A stretch of DNA of 31,667 bases, from assembly GCA_023853785.1 (NCBI GenBank), contig JAJIRX010000887.1, positions 1-31,667 of the forward strand, read 5' to 3'. Positions 11,767 to 21,380 of this stretch are shown piece by piece. The notes below the pieces were generated by a model. It did not search any database. It was not told the origin of the DNA and worked only from the letters and a program-made list of their open reading frames with translations. This DNA is from Psilocybe azurescens. Its lineage: Eukaryota; Basidiomycota; Agaricomycetes; Agaricales; Agrocybaceae. Position 1 is the first letter of the stretch. Every line of letters starts with the position of its first letter. The translations under genes and the position numbers were made by a program.

Positions 11767-13375
11767 ATGGCCAGCGCAAGTACAACAATCAATATCTCCA
11801 CGAACAGTTATGAAATGTAAGTGCAAATGTCTACATCACCGTCGATACTGTCAGTTAACCTAAGTTCTCGTTTTTAGCTGGGTCCATAACTACATTCATT
11901 ATTCGGCTATGTCGTGTCTATTTTACGATCATCTAATCACCTTCGGAACCGAAGTCGACTACATTTGAGGCGGCCGAAGACACTGAGCGCCTACCTGTTT
12001 TTATTCATAGATATTTTGTTGTGGTGACAAACGTTATGCTGTTTATCCCCGCATTCGATGAAGCTACAGGAAGCGGCTCAGGTCCTGAGGTGATTTCTTT
12101 AAATAAAATTTCATTTGATTGGCATATCTAAGTTTTGCAATGTCGCACAGAGGTCTGATCTACTGTGACCATATGTTGGCTAACAAACTCAATGGAATCA
12201 CTTCTAGATGCTTCATAGAAGCTCCGGGAATATTTCGTGAATTTCTTGTAGTGGGAAGTGAAATTCTCGTATGCAGTGAGTGAATTTCTATCAGCCTCAG
12301 GTCTTCCAATGGTTCACTAATGCACGTATTTGCTGAATGTTCAGTATTTCTCAGCCTAAGAATATACGCCCTGTATAAGAGATCACGTCGCTTGTTACTT
12401 TTCATGGTAGTGGTAGCCTTGATTCTCACAGTTACATCGCTGGTATGTCTTGAACCTGCTTTTTTGTTTCTTGATATAAGGGTCCTTAGATTAATCACCA
12501 ATTTATGTATTGCCAGGTGGTATTAACTCGTAAACAAGCATCAGATACTACAACACCTGACGGTTGTCAGATTGGCATAGCACAAGAAACGTATGTACCT
12601 GCTCATTGACGGAGTGTACGAGAGTATCTTTTGATCAGTTTTACCTTGTTCTCAAAATTTAATCAGTGCAATCAGTGAGCTTATCTGCTGGTCTCACGTC
12701 GTACTAATCATTTCTAATTCTCAAAATTTATACATAGAATTAGCAGGAGCTTGGGAATGCCTCATCGTATACGATTCTCTTATTTTCGGACTAATCCTAC
12801 ATCAAATATTGAGGGATAGGACTCGCTTACCTACCATTGGACTGAACAGATTGTCTCTAGAATCTTTGCTTCTGAGAGATGGTGTGTACTTTTCCAGATC
12901 TTAGATCTTCTCGTTTAAAATGTTTTATACTACGACAGGTGTTGTATATTACCTGTCAGTATTTCCCTCAAATCATGGTACTCCTTTTTTGGCCGCTTAC
13001 AGTGTCTGATAGGATAGCAGTGATACTCAATATGGCTAACACAGTTACTTTCTATGTAATTATGCCACGCTTTTAATACCATACTTATTACTAATAATTC
13101 TGTTTAGCTCCCCAAGTGAGTCCCTTTGTTCTCCTAAATTTCTAAGGAAAACTTATCACTGGCTGATTCGTCAGCCAATCTTGCGCGGTTGTCTGTCTAC
13201 GCTATCGTGCAAGTGAGAGTCAGACTCTATGATATTCTACATTTGAAGCTGACCGTTGCTTAGTATTTCTGTTATCATGATGTCTCGGCTCATGCTTAAC
13301 TTACATGAAAGAGCCGATGTCGGTATAATGTCGAAGCCCTCGCAGATCCCTTCATTTATTTTCGAGGAAACATGA
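11767..13375 (+). pseudogene. DUF6533 multi-pass membrane protein gene, decayed
   Basis: DUF6533 proteins are basidiomycete membrane proteins of unknown role with several helices. Exon 1 (11767-11816) ends at a GTAAGT donor and the intron ends at 11877. Exon 2 reads YDHLITFGTEVDYI, the family's opening motif, then RRPKTLSAYLFLFI and YFVVVTNVMLF. Further on come LSLRIYALYKRSRRLLLF at about 12350, DGCQIGIAQET at about 12560, a helix with AWECLIVYDSLIFGL at about 12750, LLLRDG at 12870, and a tail from 13264 (MMSRLMLNLHER) to a TGA at 13373. Single bases are missing near 11967 (an expected Trp codon becomes TGA) and near 12009, and I could not find a clean splice path through 12150-12330. Probably a pseudogene, though indel errors are possible. 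Confidence 0.72.
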
Positions 13376-14002
13376 ATAAATCTCTATCTAAATGCGCTCA
13401 TTGTGTAATCATACGTACAAGACGAGTAAAAACTTCTATTTATTACTGTATGCATATGGTATAAGTCCATATAATTTCGTCGATCCCGTTGGTCTCAATT
13501 TCATGACCAACTCAAGCCCGAATCAATCACCTTGCAACTGTTGGGAACCAGGGTGATTCAGCTGTAGAGGTACATTATAAGCTACCAGGCCAACTGTAAA
13601 TTTCCTCCATAATGTCTAACGTGTCATTTTTGTGAGTAAACTTGATTGCTCTGAGCTCGTGGTCTGCGTTTCATAGAGTGCTTCAGAATAGGTGTTATCT
13701 TGTATCGTCTTGGCACCTCCCGACGAACCGTAAAATAATCTCACTTCCAAAGCAAAGCACAACAAAAAGTCAGCAGATGGCTGGTACTCATAGCAGTTGA
13801 AAGATGAGCGGTGGACATTTGTCACCTTGAGCTTTGGTTTATAGTCCTCATGAAACAACTTGAATCCCAACCTGCTGCATTTTTGGAGCTTATACCGTAC
13901 GCTATTCATTCGATTCGTGCGGTTCTGGGCCACCGTGCACTGCAGAATGCAGTCATATACCCAATTGGAATTGAGAAATTAACTTAAATGACTATGTAGC
14001 AG
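13376..14002. other. Intergenic; one unrecognised 105-codon frame
   Basis: A minus-strand frame at 13933-13616 is open for 105 codons. It is basic at its start and has no motif or helix pattern I recognise. I see no upstream or downstream exon for it, so it is more likely chance than gene. The rest is AT-rich and unmarked. Confidence 0.35.
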
Positions 14003-14103
14003 TTGAGATGCACGTTCGCGGCATTGAAATTTGAGGTGCACGTTCGTGTCAAGTTGAGGTACACGTTCGCGGCATTGAGGTGCACGTTCGCGGCATTGAG
14101 CAC
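14003..14103. repeat. 21-base tandem repeat, about four copies
   Basis: The unit TTGAGGTGCACGTTCGCGGCA-like (core GCACGTTCGCGGCATTGAG) occurs about four times, with substitutions and one longer spacer. It lies just left of the Mutator-like element and may be a minisatellite or part of an older insertion. Confidence 0.75.
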
Positions 14104-14140
14104 TTACGTTTCATAACTGTTGGCGGAAATATTGATGGCT

Positions 14141-14149
14141 GTATCTGGG
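14141..14149. repeat. Nine-base target duplication, left copy
   Basis: GTATCTGGG here is repeated exactly at 15070-15078, directly flanking the inverted-repeat element. Confidence 0.8.
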
Positions 14150-14325
14150 TAGACCGGTGACCGGTCCCTTCCTAAAGAGGAAACAAGAACCCAGAGGGTT
14201 TCCTCGATAGAGGGACCGGTAAAACTGAGTTTGAATTAGTAGGGAATTCGCTACGATCGAAATTGGACTCGGCGATCTCGCGGCATCGCCTGTCGTTCCC
14301 TTATACAGATGATTGGATCAATTTT
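14150..14325 (+). repeat. Left terminal inverted repeat
   Basis: Matches the reverse complement of 14897-15069 through shared blocks such as AGAGGAAACAAGAAC, AACTGAGTTTGAATTAGTAG, GGGAATTCGCTACGATCG and ACAGATGATTGGATCAATT. It carries an internal hairpin-like pair, GACCGGTCCCT and AGGGACCGGT. Confidence 0.85.
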
Positions 14326-14344
14326 GACATTATGATTATTTTAT

Positions 14345-14569
14345 TTTTGGAACACACGACATCGCCTGAGCCCGCTTCAATATATCCACTATTCTGCAAT
14401 GTATCAGCCTGCCTCATTCTCTGTTCAACCTCAGTATGCTCAGCCAAATGAAAACTTGAGTACCAGTGGATACAGTACCCAGCTATCTTTTGTTATGCCT
14501 GGCAGCAAAGCAGCAGAACAAAACACTAGACGAAAAAGTTTCACCACTTCCAGTTCTGGCCGAAATTAA
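14345..14569 (+). other. Open frame inside the MULE-like element, no start seen
   Basis: An open frame ending at the TAA 14567-14569 reads Gln/Ser/Tyr-rich text (YQPASFSVQPQYAQPNENL then STSGYSTQLSFVMPGSK), ending in a basic Ser/Thr-rich tail. It looks like a real low-complexity protein segment, perhaps captured from a host gene. Its 5' end runs into the left inverted repeat without a convincing ATG. No family recognised. Confidence 0.4.
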
Positions 14570-14841
14570 GCTGTCCCGACCTCGTTGATCAGCAAGAATA
14601 GAGCGAAGCTGCATTTCTCGAGGTACCATCTTCCCTTGACTGATATCCCAGCACACCAAAGAGCCTCGAAAACAAATCGACGTTCAGACACATCCAGTTC
14701 TTGAATGTAATCTTGAGGCAAGCAAGTCTCCAGCTCCAAAATACAGTTGACCCAAGCAGAGATGTCAGTACAAGAAGCCTTCCTGAAAAATTCCAGCATT
14801 TCTTCCAGAGTTGGTACATGATCAATAGGTGCGGAAGACAT
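14566..14841 (-). CDS. Unrecognised 91-codon frame inside the MULE-like element
   Basis: It opens with MSSAPIDHVPTLEEMLEFF and reads as a compact, Cys-containing helical protein (about six Cys, SAWVNCILELE, VFEALWCAGISVKGRW). It starts just inside the right inverted repeat and ends with its stop overlapping the end of the opposite-strand frame. Codon texture is protein-like, but I know no family. It is either cargo of the element or a fragment of a host gene. Confidence 0.4.
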   Translation of the reverse strand: MSSAPIDHVPTLEEMLEFFRKASCTDISAWVNCILELETCLPQDYIQELDVSERRFVFEALWCAGISVKGRWYLEKCSFALFLLINEVGTA

Positions 14842-14896
14842 TGAGCTCGATGGTAGGTATACTGGGGAGGAGCAAAGAGATGCAGCCTAAAATTAG

Positions 14897-15069
14897 AATT
14901 GATCCAATCATCTGTATAAGGAAATGACAAGCAATGCCATGAGATCGCCGAGTCCGATTTCGATCGTAGCGAATTCCCTACTAATTCAAACTCAGTTTCA
15001 CCAGGCCCTCTATCAAGGAAACACTTCGCGTTCTTGTTTCCTCTTTTAGAAGGGCCGGTCACGAGGCTA
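14897..15069 (-). repeat. Right terminal inverted repeat
   Basis: Inverted partner of 14150-14325. It differs at scattered positions, including the hairpin arm (GGCCCT versus GGTCCC), so the two ends have drifted since insertion. Confidence 0.85.
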
Positions 15070-15078
15070 GTATCTGGG
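15070..15078. repeat. Nine-base target duplication, right copy
   Basis: Exact copy of GTATCTGGG at 14141-14149. Confidence 0.8.
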
Positions 15079-15465
15079 CTCCAACTTTTTTTTGAACTTA
15101 GCTGAGCATTCCTATTTCGTCAAGTGCATATGTAAGCTGCCTAGATACATACAGTTCGCGGACAAGTGAAGGCATCAAATTTATTCTGCGAATTATGTAG
15201 GTGGCCACACTTACTTAGACCTTCTAAAAAGTGTTATTATGTGAAGTAATCGACCTAATGAATCGATTTCTACGAGTGAAAATTTTAAATTCGCAGTTCA
15301 AAGGGAAAAATGGCCAAAAATATTGGCCAATGTCAAAAAAATTCGCTAAAATCTCGGAAAATCCATTTTTAGACAGCTTTCAACAAACACAGTCTGATCA
15401 CAAAAATCATAACTTTCTATCAAGCCATTCTCTCACAAAAAAATCATTAAATGCTTCCTAAAATA
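15079..15465. other. AT-rich stretch leading into a transposase relic
   Basis: This is AT-rich with runs such as AAAAAAATTC. A 76-codon open frame at 15231-15461 has no motif. It may be the decayed N-terminal part or leader of the transposase relic that follows, but no recognisable residues remain. Confidence 0.4.
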
Positions 15466-15880
15466 GGCCGACCTCCCAAGAAAAAGAGGAATATACCTTC
15501 AATGCTCAAAGCATTCATCAAGAGTCGCAGTCATGAACACATCTTCCTCCCAAAATTTCATTGAACTAAACCATATTGAGATGGTAAGATTTTTAATTTG
15601 AGACAAGTCATATTTTACCTTATATCATTACAGTACTAGGGATAGTGCAAATATTGCTACCATAAGGTCAAGAAGAAAACTTTTCAGGATGCCAAGGATG
15701 CTGTGAAGTAATACCTCAAAGCATGCCCTGCCAAGGTTATATGTCGGTTCATTAATTGATTATGGTGTTTCATGAGTGCATACCATTGGGAATTAACTGG
15801 ACATGCTGCAGCATGGGCTGTGAAGAAGCAAAGACAGCATTGACCAGTATCTCAAAGCACAATAATGTTGATTGAGGCTG
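15466..15880 (+). pseudogene. Relic of a Tc1/mariner-like DDE transposase (C-terminal part)
   Basis: The broken frame reads GRPPKKKR (AT-hook-like), then HIFLPKFH, a short gap, ELNHIEM, an apparent intron (donor near 15580, acceptor near 15633), then CKYCYHKVKKKTFQDAKDAV, CPAKVICRFIN, FMSAYHWELTGHAAAWAVKK. This matches the end of fungal DDE transposases in which an LPK.HCELNPIE block supplies the last catalytic Glu. It is dead: stop codons interrupt it at several points, the NPIE proline is His, and no N-terminal catalytic Asp region is visible. The element that carried it cannot be bounded with confidence. Confidence 0.6.
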
Positions 15881-15970
15881 TTCTCAACCCACCTTGACAA
15901 GATTACTACCCTCTAGATATACAAATCTGCCACCCTCAATGGCTCAAGCATTAGTAGATAAAGTAGCATA

Positions 15971-15995
15971 CAGTCAAAGACACCTCCTTGACACA
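15971..15995 (+). repeat. Left terminal inverted repeat of the MITE
   Basis: Starts CAGTCAAAGACACC and is preceded by TA (15969-15970). The reverse complement is found base for base at 22374-22398. Confidence 0.9.
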
Positions 15996-16563
15996 AAAAA
16001 TTGACATGCCCATATTGCATCACAAATACAAAAGATTTTGCAGTTATTTTTTTAGGCTATAACTAGATACTCTGAGGAGTATATCTACCAAAAATAATTA
16101 TGAGATACCATGTGTTATATTGTAAATGAGAGGAAAGAAAGTTGGAAGCCAAATTGTCACGTTTACACCTCCTTGACACAAGTGTGACATGATGGACCAT
16201 CCTGAGTAAGTTGGCTAAGTTTAGAATGAGAGAACCGATGTTGAGGCCAGAACACGTTGATCAGAGAACGTGTGTTATGTAACCACCTTGTCATGCTTCC
16301 ACAAGACATACACTTGGACACTGTGTTTTGGACACATTTTGTCCAGATTTATCAGAAAAAATAGCTATATCAGTGGAACAGGATATATTGTACCTAATGT
16401 GCAAATTTGGGACCCAACCATTGCTTCATTGACTCAAAAAATCAGTTGTGAGATTATACATCAACCCAAATTGGGTCATTTTCCCTCCTCAATCGCACGA
16501 TTCTGAAACGCTGAGTGCACCAAACCACACCAAATTTTGCAAGCACTTGGATGCATACTAGTA

Positions 16564-16568
16564 CTGGA
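16564..16568. repeat. Copia target duplication, left copy (CTGGA)
   Basis: CTGGA sits immediately before the 5' LTR and again immediately after the 3' LTR at 22299-22303, proving the element's borders. Confidence 0.95.
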
Positions 16569-16776
16569 TGTCGCATTATTGATATAGGTGACACCCTATC
16601 ACATCATGTTATCTTTCTTTTCTTATCTACTTAATTACATAATGTATCAAACACGTAGATAGTCTCCCTGTTCCCTCTGTTGTCTCTCTGGCTTTTACAA
16701 CCAGAGTTAAACATTGGAACAGTTCTCGTCATCTTAGTTCGGATTCCCTTCACACACTGATCGAAACTATTTGACA
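16569..16776 (+). repeat. Copia 5' LTR
   Basis: 208 bases, starting TGTCGCATTATTGATATAGG and ending ATTTGACA. Nearly identical to 22091-22298. Confidence 0.95.
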
Positions 16777-16793
16777 GGTTATGGGCCCCAGCG
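16777..16793 (+). promoter_or_regulatory. Copia primer-binding site (initiator Met tRNA half)
   Basis: GGTTATGGGCCCCAGCG directly follows the LTR. It is complementary, with one extra C, to the anticodon-stem region of eukaryotic initiator Met tRNA (GCTGGGCCCATAACC), the internal half-tRNA primer used by Drosophila copia. Confidence 0.75.
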
Positions 16794-17030
16794 TACCCTA
16801 CACAAACTAAGAAGACTCAAACTACTGCGAACAAGTGCTCCACATTGTGTCGCAGCTGCTCGCATCTGAACATGTTTGCTCTGCTCTACACGTCAACCGC
16901 TTGAATGTTGTCATAAAGTTCCAGAAATATCTATCAGATTGTTATCCGATCTCGGATTACGACTCCCACTTGATTCAAACTGTTACAACACAGCTGTCAT
17001 TCTATTCCTACTCGATCTATTTCTATTGCA

Positions 17031-17810
17031 ATGGCCGATGCAGATGAAACCTCTGGCTCAGGCCAAATTACGATGCCCAAACTCGGAGGTGCCATGAAGT
17101 ACAGGGACTGGGAAAAGTCCATGTTTGGACGACTTCTATCGTTGGACGTCATCAGGTTCACAAATAATACAGAGCTCGCAATCCCCATGCCCCAGCCTAC
17201 CACAGACTCTACAGGCATTACAATCCCTGTCACCGCGAGCGGAACACACTGAATATACCAGCTACATAAGGCGCAAGAACAAGTGCGCGGGTGAAATCTA
17301 CATGTGCCTCGATGAGGAAAACAAAATTCATGTCGACGAAATTCGTACCGATCCATAGACCATGTGGAACAAGCTCAAAGAAGTGCACAGTAAATCAGCA
17401 CCCAACTCTCGCTTCAACTCTCTCAACAACTTATTGTCTATCTGGTTGAAGGAAAACGAATCGTTAACGGCCCTATCTGCTTGCATCCAGGGCTCGATGC
17501 AACAGGTACAGGTGCTTCGCCCCTCTTCCTACAACTTGAAGACACTTGACGAGGAGCTAATCATCATGGCTATGATCTGTGCTCTTCCGGCGTGAAGAGT
17601 ACAGTTCATTTATCTCATCGGTACTCCTGCTCATGGACCTTACGAAGGCCGCCCGTTCTCGAAGCATTTTGCACTGAGGAGACTCAATGTGCAGGTGCAC
17701 GTGACGACCTGGAAGCAGCTGCGGCAGCTGCTGCTTGTGTCATGAAATGTTATATCTGCGACAGACCTCATACCATGATGGACTGCCCTAAGTATGCGGC
17801 CACGCGTGCG
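17031..17810 (+). pseudogene. Copia Gag with zinc knuckle
   Basis: Gag packages the element's RNA into virus-like particles. It starts MADADETSGSG at 17031 and continues through GAMKYRDWEKSMFGRLL, then, after a frame change near 17250, YIRRKNKCAGEIYMCLDEE, WNKLKEVHSKSAPNSRF and LDEELIIMAMICALP. A second shift near 17590 leads to the zinc knuckle CYICDRPHTMMDC at 17748-17786, spaced C-X2-C-X3-H-X4-C, one residue shorter than usual between the second Cys and His. A basic Gly-rich tail follows. At least two shifts and an in-frame stop (17356) disable it. Confidence 0.8.
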
Positions 17811-18021
17811 CTGGGACAACAAGAGAACAATGGAGAACGAGGAAAGAAGAAACAGGGTGGGCACGGAGGAGGTTGTGGTGGCGGCACTGCTGCTGCTACT
17901 GCTACCCCAGCAGCTCCAGCAGCTAAGACTCCAGCCATTGAAGCTGGATGCGATGGACCTGCCGTCAATGCCGATGCTGCTGTTTGTCTATCAGCTACAT
18001 CGCCTCCTTCTCTCCACTGAC

Positions 18022-18352
18022 CACGCTTGGAATGCAGATACAGGGGCCACTGCGCATATGACCCTGCATCATACATGGTTCTCAGCTTCTTTGTACACTC
18101 CCTGGTGTGTCCCCATCAATCTTGCAGACAACAACACCGTCTACTCAGTTGGAAAGGGAGATGTATTGTTTCAACCGGAGGGAGCTGCTTCACATACTGT
18201 GTTAATCATGAATGTACTACATGTACCCGCTTTATCCAACAACCTCTTCTCCGTCCTCAGTCTAACATCGGATCATGGCTTTGTCGTCAAAATTGTAAAG
18301 CGCAAAATGTCGTTCACCCGTGGATCTGTCCTTACGCTAACAGCTACAGTCA
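18022..18352 (+). pseudogene. Copia aspartic protease
   Basis: The retropepsin active-site triad lies in WNADTGATAHMT (Asp at about 18037), followed by the usual INLADNNTVYSVGKGDV and LHVPALSNNLFSVLSLT blocks. It would cut the polyprotein into mature parts. The frame is open from 17794 to 18477, so this domain itself is intact. Confidence 0.82.
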
Positions 18353-18439
18353 ATGATCGTAAGGTTGCATACCTTGATGGATATGTCGTCAGCCGGGCAG
18401 CAAGCGCACCACGTCCACCATGTCGCCAACGTCATGGAA

Positions 18440-19330
18440 TGCGCATTTGTAGCCACACAAGGACTAATCAATTGTGAACTATTGCATCGCCGGCTCTGCC
18501 ATATTGGAAAAGACAGGCTCAAACAGCTCATACATGAGAACCTGTCTTCTGATCTCCAAATGACGTCTGACACACCTTTAGGCAATTTCTGCAAATCATG
18601 CATCAACGGAAAACAACATAGGCATCCCTTCCCATCTGAAAATGTTGAACGAGCTACAGCGCTGCTAGATCGTGTATTCAGCGACTTACACAGCCCTATG
18701 TGAACATTGAGTTATTATGGACACAACTACTGGGTAGTGTTCATTGATGACCACACACATTTTCTTATGGATTATCCTCTTCAGAAGAAAAGCGATCTTT
18801 ATAGCACATTCAAGGAATTCCAAGCGCTTGTTGAGAAACAAACCGGGCAAAAAATCAAATGTTTTCATAATGATGAAGGTGGCGAATTCACGCTTGGCGA
18901 GCTTCTAAGATTTTGCAAATCTGAAGGCATCTGCGTTGAGTTTACCACACGAGCCACCCCGCAGTCCAACGGAGTCGCTGAGCGTGTTATGCGCACGATT
19001 CAGGAATCTATTATTGCTATGAATACCGATGCCCATCTCCCACCAAGCTTTTGGAATTTCGCCCTCGCTGCCTACACACATGTACACAATCGTTGCCCTA
19101 CATCAGCACTCGATAAATCCACCACTCCGTTCACTGAATTCAAAGGTCACAAGCCAAAAATTAATCATTTACAGGTCTATGGTTGCCGTGCATACGCTTT
19201 AATCGGGCGCGACAAAAGCGGAAAAGTCTTGAAGGTCATACAGTCAAAGGGGTTTTTATTGGTTATCCAGATAATCATGTCGGGATGGATGGTATATAAT
19301 CCACTTACCAAGAAGATCATAATATCTTGC
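18440..19330 (+). pseudogene. Copia integrase with pre-integrase zinc domain
   Basis: The pre-integrase HHCC zinc site reads LHRRLCHIGKDRL followed by CKSCINGKQ. After an in-frame TGA (18701-18703) the catalytic core follows in the same frame: VVFIDDHTHF (first Asp), CFHNDEGGEF (second Asp) and SNGVAERVMRTIQES (Glu), then NRCPTSALDKSTTPFTEF and LQVYGCRAYALI, typical of copia integrases. The core residues are present. The TGA is one base from a sense codon and would stop translation. Confidence 0.85.
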
Positions 19331-19985
19331 AACATTATTTTTAACGAGTCAGAATTTCCTGGCCTCTCGGGTGCGTCTTCTGTGAGTGACCAACCAGCTC
19401 CTTCCCCTGCGGACTTCAGACCTCCTGCCGAGCCCTACAATGACAACAATTTCACAGTACCGTTGCCTGGTAGGCCCAATGTCATTCCGGAGGGAGCAGC
19501 TCCCCCTTTGTTCCAATTGAGCCTGTAATTCCAAATTATGTTGCCCCTCCACCTGTTGATGTGCTGCCAGATCCCCCTGAGGTTCCCTATGCCCCTGGGA
19601 CACGTCGTTCTACACGACAATGTGCCCCAGCACCTTCATGGACAGCGTTGTATGATGATGCTGTCGCTAGACAAAAGCTGAAGGTCTCACCACTTGCACC
19701 TGCCCGGAAGTCCCTTCCCCTCCTCCAGACCCTGCCCCTGTTGCCCCTCCAGCTGTTCAGAATGATGACCTGCTTTGGGACATTGAGGTTGGTCCTGTTG
19801 ATGTGAATGGATGCCAAATACTGGATTTTGACCTAAACCTTGCCTCTGACGAAGCTCTGATGCTTGCTGGGCGAGCTTTTGTTGAAACCGGGGTGGACAT
19901 TGGTGGATATGGCTGATTCGCAGTCAACCTTGACAATCACGCAGCTCTCAAGGTAGGAGCACACAATACCAACCCATGATCCTAC
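19331..19985 (+). other. Copia spacer between integrase and reverse transcriptase
   Basis: Pro-rich linker coding (PAPSPADFRPPAEPYNDNN; APPPVDVLPDPPEVPY; GTRRSTRQ) with at least three frame changes. Such Pro-rich spacers ending in a TRRSTR-like motif are normal in copia elements. No domain is lost here. Confidence 0.6.
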
Positions 19986-19989
19986 AAAG

Positions 19990-20912
19990 AAGCCGTTAAC
20001 TCAGATCACGCAGAAGAATGGTATAAAGCAATGGTGGAGGAAATGAACAATCATAAAGTCAATGGGTCGTGGACAGTGGTGTATCTACCAGCCAGCCAAC
20101 GCTCTATCGGCTCCAGATGGGTATTTAAAGTCAAACATATGCCCGATGGAACCCTCGAGCGATTCAAGGCAAGAATAGTGGCACAGGGATTCAGCCAGCG
20201 CCCTGGCGTGGACTACAATGAAACATTTGCCCCACAGCATGCTGGTCTGCAGTGCGAACCATCCTAGCAATTGCCACAATCGAGGATATGCATCTAGAAT
20301 CAGTAGATATCACAGCAGCATTCCTCAACAGCCTTGCAGACATGTAGCTCTACCTCCGCCTCCCTGATGGTGCCGACAAAACCCTCCCTGCTGGAACCAT
20401 TAAGAAAGCAGGAGATGGCCCTGTTGTTGGCCTACTCCACAAGGGCATGTATGGGCTGAAACAAGGTGCTTACCTCTGGCATAAGCAAATGAATGAGGTC
20501 TTTTTATCCATAGGATTCATGTGCATCGTATCAGACCCATGTGTGTATTGCTACATCCGCGACGGCATACACATAATCATTCCTGTACATGTAGACGACA
20601 TGACCATTGCCTCTACTGATTGCCCCACCATTCTGTGCCTCATCGAAGAACTCAGGAAGCACTTCAAGCTTAGACACCTTGGACCTACCGGTAGGACTGT
20701 TGGGCATACACATCACTCGCGATCGCAAATCCTGCAAGCTATGGATTGACCAGCGAGCTTATGCAGTCGATCTCCTTGCACGTTTCGGCATGCTCAACTG
20801 CAAGCCAATTTCAACACCTATGGATCCATCCAAGAAGCTGTTGAAGGCCCAGTCCCCTGCCACCGACGAGGAACACGCAGAAATGGCCAAATATCCCTAT
20901 ATCCAGGGTACC
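19990..20912 (+). pseudogene. Copia reverse transcriptase, 5' part
   Basis: The RVT_2 domain reads [59 protein letters not shown] and VPVHVDDMTIAS, whose VDD is the polymerase active site (Y/F-x-DD class in copia). Frames change near 20240, 20345 (an in-frame TAG) and 20690. The last codons before the solo LTR, YIQGTGG, continue after it as GVLYLARCTCPDLIYAIGVL. Confidence 0.85.
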
Positions 20913-20917
20913 GGAGG

Positions 20918-21380
20918 TGTTACGATCTCAAGTTAGAATCACGCAGTGTGCGTAATCTAACCACCAATTGTTTACAAGAACAAGTTCAAGTTCGAGTTGA
21001 GCAGGTTAAGCAGGTTGGATTCTCAAGAACTAGCTAAAGAATACAATGGATCCTCCCTGGTATAAATACTATGAACTGTACAGCAAGTTGAAACGAGATT
21101 AAATGTTCATCAGCAGATGTATATAAGAATAGAGGAAACAGATCAAGCGTTGAATGTTCATCAGCAGATGTATATAATAATAGAGGAAACAGATCAAGCG
21201 TTCATCGAAAGATGTATCATAAAAGATGGAAGTGAAAGTCCATCAGAGATATGATGGAGTTTCGTAGAATGATTGAAAGCAAAGTTCATCAGAGCATACG
21301 ATGATGTATCAGTGATGTGAAGGATGACAAAGAAAAGGAAAAGAAAAGAGAAAAGAAAAGAAAAAAGACTTGTTGTAACA
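20918..21380 (-). mobile_element. Solo LTR of the gypsy family inside the copia reverse transcriptase
   Basis: 463 bases with TGTTAC...GTAACA ends and a perfect 5-base duplication GGAGG (20913-20917 and 21381-21385). It is similar to the LTRs at 22764, 24516 and 31089 and in the same orientation as copy B. With no internal sequence left, it is the scar of a full element removed by LTR-LTR recombination. It contains the family's repeated GTTCATCAGCAGATGTATAT block. Confidence 0.93.

Larger units (their letters stand above)
14150..15069. mobile_element. Mutator-like non-autonomous element with long inverted ends
   Basis: The 920-base element has inverted ends of about 175 bases (14150-14325 and 14897-15069), roughly 85-90% alike by eye. 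The outer ends start TAG and share GTGACCGG. A perfect 9-base duplication (GTATCTGGG) flanks it. Long inverted ends plus a 9-base duplication are the marks of the Mutator (MULE) superfamily. No transposase is inside, so it must have been moved by a partner elsewhere. The centre holds two convergent open frames, described separately. It could alternatively be a different superfamily with 9-base duplications. Confidence 0.72.

Noticed and set aside
14263..14451. ATG-started 62-codon frame in the left half of the MULE-like element
   Set aside because: Part of it is the inverted repeat, and another frame in the same stretch has more protein-like composition.
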